Assembly: GCA_965178125.1 (NCBI GenBank)
Contig: OZ237775.1
Location: 248,001 to 312,000 of the forward strand
DNA: 64,000 nucleotides
DNA from: Bilabrum cf. latius
Taxonomy: Eukaryota; Bigyra: Bicosoecida; Bigyra; Bicosoecida
Reading direction: 5' to 3'
Position 1 is the stretch's first letter, and every line of letters starts with the position of its first letter. Position numbers and translations under genes: made by a program. Positions 44,901 through 56,531 of this stretch are shown here, piece after piece. Under the pieces are notes generated by a model. It saw only the letters and a list, made by a program, of their open reading frames with translations, was not told the origin of the DNA and did no database searches.

Positions 44901-47900
44901 TGCTTCATGGCCGCCACCCACGTCAGCGATTCCATCCTCTTGAAGTCACCCCTCTTGTCTTTCTCAAGGAAGTACAGACCCGACTACTCCACCAGCTGCC
45001 GCGTTAACTCGTTCGTGGGCTGGTCGCCCCAAGTGTTGATCTCCGGCATGGACACGTCATCGATGAACACGGTCATCTTCTTGCCCGCGGGCGGGGCGTA
45101 GTTCCTGCCCCTCTTGTCGAGGCTCGACTCGACGGAGTCCTGCAGCATCCTCGGCTCGGTGGCGCTCGAGAAGTTGATCCGCTTCACCACGCGCTCGTCG
45201 CCGAACGTGGCGAAGAACATGAGCGCTGTGCTTGTCTTGGCCGTACCCGGCCCACCCACCATAAGCACAGGCACCTCGGTACCGTGGAGCCGCTCCAGTA
45301 GGTAGAGGGACCGCGTGGAGTCCATGGTGGGCACAAGCAGGTTGCTGAAATCGAGAGGGTCCTGGTGAGATGGGTACTCCCAGATGGGAGGGGCCCACGT
45401 GGTCCACTCCAGGGCAGCGTCGGAGAGTACTTGTTCGTAGATGGTGACTCCCTCCTGCTCGGGGGGCATCTGCTGGGAGAGGGTCCGCAGGTACGAGTCG
45501 TACTTGATCCGATCCTCGTCCTCAAGGAGGCCACCCAGGGACCAGCACATGGCGTACATGGTGATCTTCTCGAGGGCCCGGCCCAGCGGCGTCTCGGTCG
45601 CCGCCTCGGGCTCGGCACCAGCGGCTGGTGCCTACATCCCGCTGAGCTTGTCCTTGTGCATGGCCACCAGGGACTCAATCAGCCGCAGCATGGCGCTCGT
45701 CTTGCCCACCCTCGAGCTGGGCATCACCTCGGCCGTCTCCCTGATCAAGAAGGAGAAATTCGGCCCGGGGTCCTCGGGGGTGCACGTCCCAAGGGTGCGG
45801 TCGAAGATGCCCTGGAACGCTGCCCTCTGGGACTCGGGGCGGTCTAGTAGCCACGCCTGGATGATGGGCAGCCAGTCCAGGTCGGTGTCAGAGACGTAGA
45901 TAATGCCCGCGCGGCTGACCGTGGCCGGAGAGGCGTTCTTGAGCGTCTCGTTCTCGAACATGATCTTGGTGTTGTCCGTCATGGGGAACCGGTCGCCATT
46001 GGACAGGGTCAGGATCCGATTGTCGTCGAGCACCGTGTTGAGATCCTCGATCCAGATGGCGTCCACGGGCCCGTCCTCCACGATCCAAGTGTAGTACTCG
46101 AGATCTGCGCTGTTGTACCTTTCCCAGATGGCGGCAAACACGCCGCGCACCCACTCCCCTGAACGCGGGTCGGTGTGCCCGTACAGCTCCGTGGCCGCGA
46201 TGGCCTTGGGATTCAGCCGGATGAGCTTGTGGGGCGTCTTATCCCCGACGCGCTCCAGACACCTCTGCAGCATGTTAAATATCATGGTCTTGCCGCCCCC
46301 AGTTGGTCCCGTCAGCATGATACCGTGCCTCACTAGGCAGGTGGCGTACAGCTGCAGCACGTTGTTGACCCACGAGGGGTGCGCCACGATCCGCTTGTCC
46401 AGCAGGCCCTCCTTGACCCCGTTGTCAATGACCCACTAAAGTGCTTCTTCTACGTCGGGGAAGCTCTGCTTCGCAGGGTTCTTGATCTTGGGGAAGAGGT
46501 CCTTGAGCATGGATTCGAAGAGTGGCACGTCCTGCGCCACCATCTTGGAGAGGTTCATGTCGCGGAGGGTCTGGTACAGGAGCTCTTCCTCCTGCTTCTC
46601 CACGTTGTCGCGCTTGGTCTGGCCCGCGGTTCGCAGCACGGAGAGGATGTTCCTCAGCCCGAAATCGTAGTGCTTCTGCTTGGAGAGCTGCTGCTCGCAC
46701 AGGTCGTAGCAGATGAAGAACTTCTTGGCCAGGTATTCGAAGTCCTGGTAGCCTACGGAGCACAGCTTCACCTTCATGATGATCTCCCGGTCGGGCACCA
46801 TCATGGCCACGCCGCGGAACAGGGCCTTGAGGTTCTCGGGGAGCTCCTGCCTGCCGGCATACCCTGGGTTCATGGTGATAAAGTAGCCGCACACTGGGTT
46901 GAGCTTGACTCCCGGCTCTCCAAGGAACTCAAACGAGGCGAGATTGTTGCGCTTGGCGTCGTTGATGGATTGCACTTGCTGTGCAACCACGGACAGCACA
47001 GGCAGCGTGATGCGGTTGAACTCGTCGAAGCAGCCCCACAGTCCAGACTGCGACAGCCCCTTGAAGATCTTGGCGCAGTCCTGGTAGTGCATCTGGTCCG
47101 AGCAGTTGGTCACCACCACGTTGATGCCCAGGGTGGCGCCCAGCTCCTTGACGCTCTCCGTCTTGCCGGTGCCCGCGGGCCCGGCAGGCGCGCCCCCCAT
47201 GTACATGCCAAGCGCCTGCGTCAGGGTAATGTAGCAGCGGTCGGTCAGCGGCGTGATGACCAGCCTGTCCTTGATGCCGAGGTATTCGTACTGGTAGTCG
47301 AAGTTCACGTCCACGAAGTTGATCCTCAGGCGCCCTTCGTCGTTGATGAAATCCTCCGCGTCGGCCTCCCAGTAGAAGCGCCCTTGCTTGAGCCAGTCGA
47401 ACGAGTTGGCAGACTTGATCCGGCGCTGGCGCACGAGCGTGGCCAGCTCGGCAGCCACGTCCTGCTGGTGCACCTGGATGGTGATCATGACCTCCATCTT
47501 GACCCGGTTCGCCTTGGTGCCCAGGTCCTCCAGGCACCACGAGGACAGCAGCTTGGTGAGCTCCGTGTGCTTGTTCCTGGCCTTATCCATCGCCTTGGGG
47601 TCCTTCTTGAGGTTGCTGAGGGCGCCTTCGAGGTCGGTCGTCCACATCAGCTGGATACCCAGCAGGGCGTACTGCCCGATCTGCGAGTCGACAAAGGCCC
47701 GAAGCTGGTCAAAGCCCGTCATGGTGGCAATCTGCGCGGCGCACTCCTCGCAGAGAGCCTTGAGCGAGAGGCACTGCCCCTGCAGCAGGCGGTTGAACCA
47801 GTCCTCGATGTTACCTTCCGCGCGCACGCCCTCCACCATGTCCACGTCCTCCCACGCGCCCTTGAACTTGGACCGGATAGTGCGAATCACCACGGGGTCG

Positions 47901-50900
47901 GTGGGGTCGTACACCACCCTCGCGATCCTGGCAAATACCGCGTCGAAGAATTCCTGCACCGCCTCTAGGTCCGATCCTTTGGAGAGGATCTTGAGGAGCT
48001 TGTCGTCGGACACAAAGTAGAAGCGGGGGAAGATGCTCCTCTTGGTCTCGAGGTACTGGTCCAGCTTGTTCTAGCAGAACTGGAGCTCACCGTTCATGAG
48101 CGGCAGCTAGGACCGCAGCACCTCGTTCATGGTCGCCTTCGTAACGATGGCCTCGTCATTGGCCCGCGCCATGCAGTGCACGAAATCCTTGTCCACCTTC
48201 TGGAAGCGCTTGGCGACCATGGGCATGGCCTTCATGATGTCACCGGCCAGGAAGACGCTCTCAAGAGAGGACCACGTCTGCTGCACCTTGGACCACATGG
48301 CCAGCGTCTCGCTGCAGTCGCTCAGCAGCTGCAGCTTTTCCTGCGCCTCCTCCTTCATGGGCTTGATGTTCCTCGAGGTGAGCATCTGGGTCAGGTTCAT
48401 CTGGTCCTCGTCCAGCTCCTCCATGATGCCCTTCTCGCCCTTGAGCACCTTGACCTGCGGCCGCGTGCGCATCTCCTCGAACACGTACTCCCGCTCCGCC
48501 CACCTCGCGACCAGCTCGTCCAGCTTGCCGCGGAGCACGGCCTCCTTGTCCGCTCCGTCCGTGATCTCCAGGAGCTCATCGCTGTTCTCCACGAGCGGCA
48601 GGCTCATGAGCTGGGAAAGGGCGAACTCGGGGTCGCTGGGGTCGATGGGCGAGTCGCCCGTCCCTAGCAGCTCGTTGAGCTGGTCCCAGTGCCGGGGTAG
48701 GACAGTGTCCTTGGACAGCTCCTGCAGGATGGGAATCACGGTCATGGCGTCTTCGATCTCTTTCTGCAGGGCCTGGAATGCCTGCCACTGCCTGAGTTTG
48801 CTCGGCATCTTCTTCTGCCTCGCTTCGAAGCCCTCCATCTCGGTGGTCATGGTCTCGATGTTCTGCGAGGCGTCGACCCACATGATAGTGTCCCATTCGT
48901 TCTTCTTGTCCATCACGTCCTTAAACAGCCCGTACAGCTTGTGCAGCAGCCCTAGCTCCTTGCGGGTCTTGTCCAAAAGAGGGTACTCGGTGACTGGCAC
49001 GGCAAACAGTTTCTCGCCGCCTTGGTACAGCTCCCGCTTCCTCTCGCGCATCTGAAACTCGTCCTCGAAACGTCGCAGGCACTCCATCGCCTCCTCTGGG
49101 GCGATGCCCTCGCGCATAGGTCCGTTCTCTTCGAAGTCCTTGCGAAACGCAGCGGCATCCTGCCGGAATCCCCTGACGTTCCGGAACAGCTCCCTTCGGA
49201 AATCTGCCTGCAGCACAGCGATGCTCGAGGCGGCCTCCTCCGCCTTGTCCACCAGCTTGCCCCAGTTGACCCAGAGGAGAGCCCGCTCGTCCTCCTCGGT
49301 CTGCGAGATCTCCGCCCCGTACCTCTTGAGCATGGAGAACATGTCCATGATGGGCTCGATCTCGGAGTGGATGCCGCTCTGCCTCTTGCGCACCTCTCGT
49401 AGGAGTCCCATGATGTACGATAGAGAGTTGAGAGAGTCCACCTCTCTGCCGAGCTGGGTGCGGGTGATCTTGCAGTAATCCGTCAGCGTTGTGAGCCTCT
49501 CGCTGGCAAGGCGATGGAGGTTCACGATGTACTGCCGCATCCATCGGCGCACCTCATGGTGCAGCTGGTCCTTCATCTTGCCAGTCTTGAGGGCGAGGGC
49601 GCCCAAGACGAAGACGGGGTCGATGCCCATGACCTCTTGCTCCACATCGAGGAAGCGGTTCAACGCGCGGTCGTAGTCGTCTATCCCGGGCTTCTTGGCC
49701 ATGAACTCGGCGTACTCCGCGTCTGCATCCTGCAACCACAGCCAGTTGTACTTGCGGAAGGTCGCAAGGAACTCAGCCACCTGCTCTCGCACCCCCTGCA
49801 CGGATCCTGTGAGCAGCAGCACGACCCTCACGACCTCGATATCCTTCGTGATGCGATCAAAGAACGTCACCCGCTCCTCAAGCGGCACGTCCATCTGCCC
49901 CCAGTCAAACGCAGACTTTGAGCAGCCAAGCACAAACACAGCTGCCTTGTTGATTGACGCCTGCACGTCGTCCAGGCTGGGGCTAAGCCGGACATCGGGA
50001 GCAACCAGCTGTACGTCCACGGAGAAGAACGGGCGCTGGATGGTGAAGAGCTTCCCCATACCCATACGTGCTGTCACCCTCTTCTTTAGCGCGTTGAGGC
50101 TGCTCTTGGCGCTCGACAGGAGAGCGCTGTACATGTAGTGGTTGTAATGCGCCTTCATGCGGATCAGGTCCTCCTCGGCGACGGGGGCGATGTGCGGATC
50201 CACGACGTGCGACTGCACCATGGCCAGGAGGTCTTCCACGGCCCGCTCCACCTCGATGTTCTTGCTGTTGATGAGATGCCTGGACTGGCTGGTGTGCTGT
50301 TTTTGCGCGTCCACGAATTCGTGCAGCTCCATGGACGTGCCCTCCGGCAGGTCGACGAGCTTCTCCTTGGAGATGATCTTGAGGTTGAGCTCGATCCTGT
50401 TCTCGATGATGTCGTTCACGTTGGTCACCAGCTCATCCAGCTTCCTCAGACTGGAAAGAACGTTCGCCTTGAACTGGGAGATGTTCATGCTGGTCCAAGT
50501 GAGTGTCACCATCCCCGGCCTCAGGTTGTACTCGAGATCCTCGATGGCGGGCTGCAGCAGGCCCCTCGTCACCGGGATGATATTGTCCTGCACCCGCTGG
50601 TACTCTTTTAGGATGTGCGACAGCTGGCTGTAGTACGCCTTGAACTTGTCTTCCTGCATGAGCACCATCCTGGCGTGCTCGGGGATGTCCTCCCTGCCCA
50701 GCCGGACGAGGCATTTGGTCTCGCGGGTGAGTTGCAGGATCTCCGTGTCGAAGTTCACGTAGAGCCTGCCGTCGTCTGGGTGCCGGATCAGCAGAGTGGC
50801 CTGGAGCCCTGCCTTGGCCGCCGCGATGCTCTCCGTCCACGCCATGAACCAGATGTGCTCGAAGGCCACGAGGCCCCTCGCCACCCGGTTGTACGTCTTG

Positions 50901-52921
50901 ACGACCTGCCTGGCCTCCTTGGTGGCGAGCACCGCGGGGTTCTCCTGAAAGGCCTTCATGGGCGCCTCGATCCTCTAGAATAGGTGCCTCGCCCACGCGA
51001 TGTTGCCTGCGACGGGAGGCATGTTCCTCGGCTTGGGAGGGTTGGACTTGTGGGTCTCGTACAGCTGCTGCACTCGATCCAGCTCGGCCCCGAACGTTTG
51101 AAAGATGACGTGCATCTTGTCGTCTAGATCGGCTGCAAGCGCGGGCCGCGTTAGGATCCCTTGATACTTGTGAAGCAGCTGAAGAGACCCCTCGATGCCC
51201 AGCTTGGAGACCTGCTCGAACGACGCGTTGATGAACTGCTGCAGCAGCCCCTCGATCTCGTTGATCTGCACATTGAACTCGACAAAGTCGCGGTCGAACG
51301 CGCCGTCCGTGAAGGCGAGGAGGTCGTGCTTCTTGGCCTTCATTGCCTTTACCACCTCGTTGAATCGCTTGGTGGCGAGCCCCATGCCCTCCAGCCTGTG
51401 CCCCTTGATGGCCTCGAACTGCGCGATGGTCCCGAAGAGGTGAGCCAGCTTGGCGCACCTTCGGCAGAAGAGATCGAAACGGGCAAACAGGGCGGTTTCG
51501 CTGAACTGGAAGGGATTTATGGCCCCTTCTTCCAGGGAGCGGTCCCTGATGCTTCGGTACGTCTCCTAAAAGGCGCGGTTAAGCTCCAGCCCGTCGCGCA
51601 GCCGCTGCACCAAGGCGGCTGGCGGGCGGGTCCAGAGGCTCGGGTTGCCCGCGTCCACCAGGTGGCCATCTGGCCCGTCTGTACCCGCGCCCATGATCCA
51701 GGTCTTGCTGCTAGCAATCAGCTGGTTGGCAATCTTGACGAGCAAATCGGTGATTCTCTCGTCGGAGCTGAAGTACCTTGCGATGGTCCTCACCATCTTG
51801 ATCGAGTTCAGGAGGGCGGGGAGCGCGTCCACGATGACGACGGGGCTGCCCGTGTAGAGCGGCTCGATGAACTTTTCGAGGGTGTAGAGGTACTTGACGT
51901 TGTCCTTGGCCTCGTTGGCCGCTTCCGTGAGTCCCATGTTGATTTCCTTCCACTGGCGTGTGAGGTCCACGATGCCTGAGGGGTACCCCAGCTGCCAGTC
52001 CTTCCGTGCTTTTGCGCCGCCGGGGGGGGGGGGTCCCTCGGGGGACTTGCCTTCCTCTTCGGACGACTTGCTCTCCGCTGCAGTCGCTCCACCCTTTGCG
52101 GCGCCGGCTGACTGTTCCGCATCCTTCTCGGTGGTTACCTCCTGTTCGGGGTAGAGGACGTTGGCGCTGCAGGTGGGCTGGCCCGACCTTCCCGCCGCGA
52201 GGAGGACGGCGAGGACGCACGAGCTGTTCTTTGACTTGAGCTGCTCCGTGATGGACGAGAGCCGCTCCATTCGTCGCCGCCACCAGATCAGGACGTCCTT
52301 CGGGCCCACTTCGTCCGACTGGTCCATGGCCGACCCCTCCTGCAGCTGCTTTTGCACAATGTCGCACCAAGCGGTCACGATGCGCACGCAGTCAAGCACA
52401 ACTCTTGGGTTCACGTACGGGATGCGCTTTCCCTTTGCTTTCTTCGTGGCGCTTGGCATGTTGGCCACGAACTCAAGGAGGTCATCAAGGCTGAGCTACT
52501 CGCTGAGCATGGGCAGATCGACCCCCGCAGCTCGACTCTCGATGGTCCGCGACAACTCGCCCGAGAACTCGTCAACTCCTTCCAAAATATCTTTGGTTAT
52601 GTCATCTTTGGCTTTTCCCCAGTCACTTTTCTCGTGCAGGTACCGAGAAAATAGTCCTGTAAGCTGCTAATGAAGGCTTGACATCGGGTCCCCGGCTACC
52701 TCGCCAGACAAGAATGTGCCGTCATTCGCCTTGCTTTCATCCACGGGCTTTCCTGCGCCATTGTACAGAAAGAATACAGCCTTGCCTTGTATCGGCGCCC
52801 CTTGTCCGGTGGATATGAACAGCTCCTTCGACGACCCCGTGGCCTTCCACTCGCCATCCTGCGGATTGATTTGATGCGCGGCATGCTGGAATAACTGCAG
52901 TGCAGAGTATACTAGTAGCAT
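38972..52921 (-). CDS. Outer-arm axonemal dynein heavy chain, DNAH5/DNAH8 (gamma) type
   Basis: Single exon, 4649 residues from ATG 52921 to TGA 38972-38974; 15 in-frame TAGs read as Gln. The N-terminal tail has DNAH5/8-type blocks: SDWGKAKDDITKDIL, GPKDVLI-WWRRRMERLSSITEQLKS, and WKEINMGLTEAANEAKDNVK leading to YLYTLEKFIEPLY. Then linker with YLETKRSIFPRFYFVSDDKL (about 1620); AAA1 GPAGTGKTES (about 1915); AAA2 GPTGGGKT (about 2205); AAA3 GGPGTAKTS (about 2560); AAA4 GVGGSGKQSL (about 2930); stalk and microtubule-binding domain (about 3140-3470); AAA5-6; C-terminal domain with YGGKITDDLDRR, PEIFGLHPNADLAF, RSTGGGG and the end RGVALLC. Size is normal for the class. Function: force generation in ciliary outer arms. 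An Asp/Pro/Gly insert (about residues 280-330) is unusual. An upstream non-ATG extension is possible. Confidence 0.96.
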
Positions 52922-53507
52922 ACGATTCAAATTAACAATTTCATTCTCACGGGCGTCTACTGCGCCTTCGGCTAAAAGAACACGAACACTTTCGAAACTG
53001 TGCCGGAGAGAGATTCGTCAAATACTCCTTGCTCTGCCTATACGAACCTCTCTGCTACTCCAAAGTCGACATCAAACGAATCTGAGATCCTCGAGGCAAT
53101 CCATTTATGCCTTGGCTTAAGCGCCATAGTCTACTAGTTCACGTGTGCTTGCCAGTCTGTTCGCTCGAATCGTTAGGCCCTGTTGAGGGCGTTCAGTCTG
53201 TTCCTAACACCAACCTGTGTCAATACCCCGGGCAGAGTAATTGAAATCTCTATACAAGCAAGTTCTAGCGAATTATATATCCAGTTTACGTGCCTTGGCT
53301 TCGTACTCGCAGGTTTGGGTTGCCTGCTGCGCAACGGTCAAGCCGAGGCGAGCATGTCTGATATAAGGTATTTGTAACGTTCGCATATATGGCCGAGCCT
53401 AGCTCGGGGCAAGGCTTGCCCAGACCTGGCCAATACGGTTGCTTTGACTCCCAGATAAACAAGAACGTCACGATCCAGCAGTATGCATACGAATGGTTGA
53501 GTTGAGG
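52922..53507. other. Intergenic region with no recognised gene
   Basis: 586 nt between the start of the outer-arm dynein gene and the stop of the GT61 gene, both on the minus strand. AT-richer; presumably holds the dynein promoter. Short open frames here have no support. Confidence 0.5.
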
Positions 53508-56309
53508 TCACAGGTCCCAACCCGCGCGGATCGCTTGCTCCACCACCTTTGCCACAGTTCCCGGAGGGGCTGTCGACGTAGGCGTGTTGATGGGCCGGTA
53601 CGGCGAACCGGCCCACAGAGAAAACGCCCAGAAATGTGGCCTGCGGAACGCAGGAGGAAGCACCTCGATCAGCTTAGTCCCGGGTCTCGCCCACAGTACG
53701 TGCGAGAGCCCAGCCCCGTGCGCCCCGACGATCACGCAAGCCCGCCTCACCATCGACACCTGGTCGACCCACTGCGTCCGGCTGAAAAACCCGCTCTCCA
53801 CCTCTATTTTGGCTCCGAGTTCCTTGGACAGGCTCTCTGCCATGCTCTGCAGACCGGCCTCCACCTGAGGCTCGTTCTCGATCCGGTGGACGATCTTCCC
53901 GTTGGAGCGAGGGTGGGCCACGTAGTCCTCCCGCCTGACGAAGAGCACCCGCACTGTGCCGCCAGAAGAGGCCGAGCAGGTGCTCGAGGCAGCGACCTCG
54001 CGCAGGGACGGGATGACGACGGGGTTGTCCGCACTCGTCACACCGGGAGGGACCAGGGACGCCCCGGCTGCCGCAGCGAGGGCATCGGGCCTCGTCTCTG
54101 GTGCACTCGCCACACTATCACTCGTCACACCTTCCGCCGAGTACCCCAGCGGCCTACCCGTGTTCCCCAGTACGGCGTGTCCCATCCTCGCCGCGAACCA
54201 CATGCCGAACTCTCGCATGTAGGGGTCCGACGGGCACATCCTGCGGGGGCTGATGGCTCGCTCCGCGGGAGCGCGGTAGGCCACGGGCAGGAACACGACG
54301 TGTCGAACGCAGAGCTTGTCCGGCAGGTGCTTAAGGAAAAATACCCTCCGGAATATCTGCTGCCAGACCTGGTCCATTCCACTCTCCGGGTGAGCGTCTG
54401 CGATGATCATGTCTGCCTGGGGAGCGTCGCCTCTGAGCAGCTGCTCGCGGATCTGCTCGAGGCGAGTAGCTGCTTCGTCCCCCTTGCTCAGCTGAGCCAG
54501 CCGATCATCCACCCAGTCTACCAGCCAAGCGAACATGTGGGGAACAAGCCTGTTTCCCACGAATGCCTGGTTATGGTCGCAGCTCTGGTGGTAGGGGTTG
54601 GCGTACTCGGTGCGGCCAAGGACGAACGCAAAATCCAGCACCGCAGTGCACTGCGCTTCTACCACCGCGCCAGCCCCACTCTCCGCACTCGTCACAGGCA
54701 ATCCGCCCAGCCTCTCGGACCCGCCGGTTGCGACCGCCAGCTGCGTCAGGAGGTCTTTCTGCAGCGAAATGATCTCACCCATCGCGTGCGGCCGCAGGAC
54801 CATGTCGTCTCCGCCGTCGTGCAGTGCACCCGTACCTCCAGATCCAGCGGTAAACGCGCCCGAAGCGCTTGCGGGAACGCTCGACACACCGGTCGTAACC
54901 GCCTGCGCTGCATGTTCCGCAGCGCGCGCGGCGCCGGTCCCAGGGTCCTCGTGCTCGTTGGCCCTTCCAAGCTGCGACTTGGCCTCCCCGATCGTCCCAG
55001 GGAACAAAATCGTGGCGGTGCCCGGGTTGTACTTGACCCACTCCCTGCCTTCGTCCTGTCCCATTACCTGTGACACGGGCTCGCCGCCCCTGTTGGCCAC
55101 CGCCTTGCTGGGGTTCAACACGAGATTCGTGCCGGCGCAAACAGTGCTCGCTACCTCACTGTTGGTGACGCACTCGAAAAGCGAGGGCAGCGCGACTGCA
55201 ACACCGTGCACTGCACCCGCCCCTTTGTCCAGGTGCACCTCCCCCTTGTCACCCGCATCGCCGGACTGCCTCTGCACCAGACCAAGGGCCGCTTGGGTGG
55301 GCTGGTGGGCCAGTCCATCGCCCACGCCCGGTCCGTTCAGCCGCACCAGGGCCCCAGACCGGAAGTAGGTCGAGCGCTTCGTGTACCCCGGCCCGAAGAA
55401 GCTGCGGCAGTACCCCCGCACCGCTCCGTCCTGCGCGTCTCCCCAGGGCACGCCGCCTGCGGAACCTGAGTAACGCGCGGCGCCGGCCTCCACCTCCGGC
55501 CCAGTCCCCGGCCGCAAGCCCCCCGCTGCGATGGCGGCCGACACGCCCCGTCTCGCCCCCTTCATCCTAGACTTGACCGAGGAATCGGCGCGGTGCTGCT
55601 GGCGCCAGTCCAGGATGGGAGGCAGGGACAGGCGAGCCACAGCTCCAGTGCCACCGAGACCGACTGCCGGGGCTTCTGTCCACTTGGCGGGGATATCTGC
55701 GCGGCCTCCACCCGCGAACCCGCTACCGGTGCCCAAATCGAAGAGCCGTCGGTCGAGCCGGGGAAGCAGCCCAGTTACGGGCTCTGGCTACCGAATGTTG
55801 TTCTCACTAGCAGGGCTTGACTTTACAGGCCCCGGATCTAGCGTACTTATGCTTGGCTTATGTTGTTCTCCGGGCCGCTTGCTATCATCTAGCGGTTGCT
55901 CGTTAGAAACTGCATAATCAGCCCAAACGTTGTCAAGCCGATCAGCGGATCGGGTCTCCGAGGTATGGGCCAGGTGCTAGCCAGCAGCCCGCTCCGCTGC
56001 AGAGAGAGTCACGTGAGACTCTGGCTGGCTCGCCACGTTGTTCCGTTGATTGGCGCGCAAGAAAGCAGAAGGCAGTGAGCCGCCGCCGGTCCTAGGCACG
56101 GAATGCACTAGCTTCGGAACCTCCACAGGCCGATAGATGCCCGGTGACGGTTTCAGCATGACATTTGATTCGCTACTTAACTCAATCGCCCGTCTGGAAC
56201 GCAATCCCGGAGAGCTTATGAAAGAGTACAGAATCACCAGTTGGATTCCGATCACAAGACAGGCAAACGCTGTGCATAGCGCAAACGTTCTCGATCCTCC
56301 GCAAGGCAT
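53508..56309 (-). CDS. Type II membrane GT61-family glycosyltransferase
   Basis: 933 residues from ATG 56309 to TGA 53508-53510, with TAGs at 55977 and 55788 read as Gln. The N-terminus MPCGGSRTFALCTAFACLVI continues into a signal anchor (about residues 8-27), as expected for a Golgi/ER enzyme. A long disordered, Ala/Gly/Ser-rich stem follows. The catalytic half is C-terminal (about 550-930): RVLFVRREDYVAHPRSNGKI, VDQVSMVRRACVIVGAHGAG and LSHVLWARPGTKLIEVLPP match the GT61/DUF563 fold, which includes EOGT, POMGNT2 and plant xylosyltransferases. The GAHGAGLxH loop is the family's donor-binding signature. Sugar and acceptor are not predictable. TAG decoding is what connects the TM anchor to the catalytic domain. 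Confidence 0.87.
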
Positions 56310-56531
56310 AAACGTGCGCTGGCTCAAATAAAAGATCACGAGGAATCCGCCGATTCGATAGCCCGATACGCTGAAAAAAGCTGGCCGTTAGGTTCTTCTT
56401 AAACATCGGTTTTAATCTTCTTCTTGAAAGTTCAACACCGGTTGCAACCAAGTAATGAACAGCGACCGGAGATCTGTGCCAATCTAGATTATGTGCTAAT
56501 AATCCATTTGCTGTCTCTCCTCTCTGTAGAC

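Noticed and set aside
46379-47968. 529-codon open frame on the plus strand inside the DNAH5-type dynein
   Set aside because: Antisense shadow of a GC-rich conserved gene; its translation is His/Leu/Val-rich with no family resemblance. The same applies to plus-strand frames at 23431-24336, 30475-31626, 39965-41131, 41427-42227 and 53493-55073.
20416-52921. Dyneins as pseudogenes broken by many stop codons
   Set aside because: Only TAG occurs in frame, never TAA or TGA; no frameshift is needed over 15 and 14 kb; and all P-loops and C-terminal motifs are intact.
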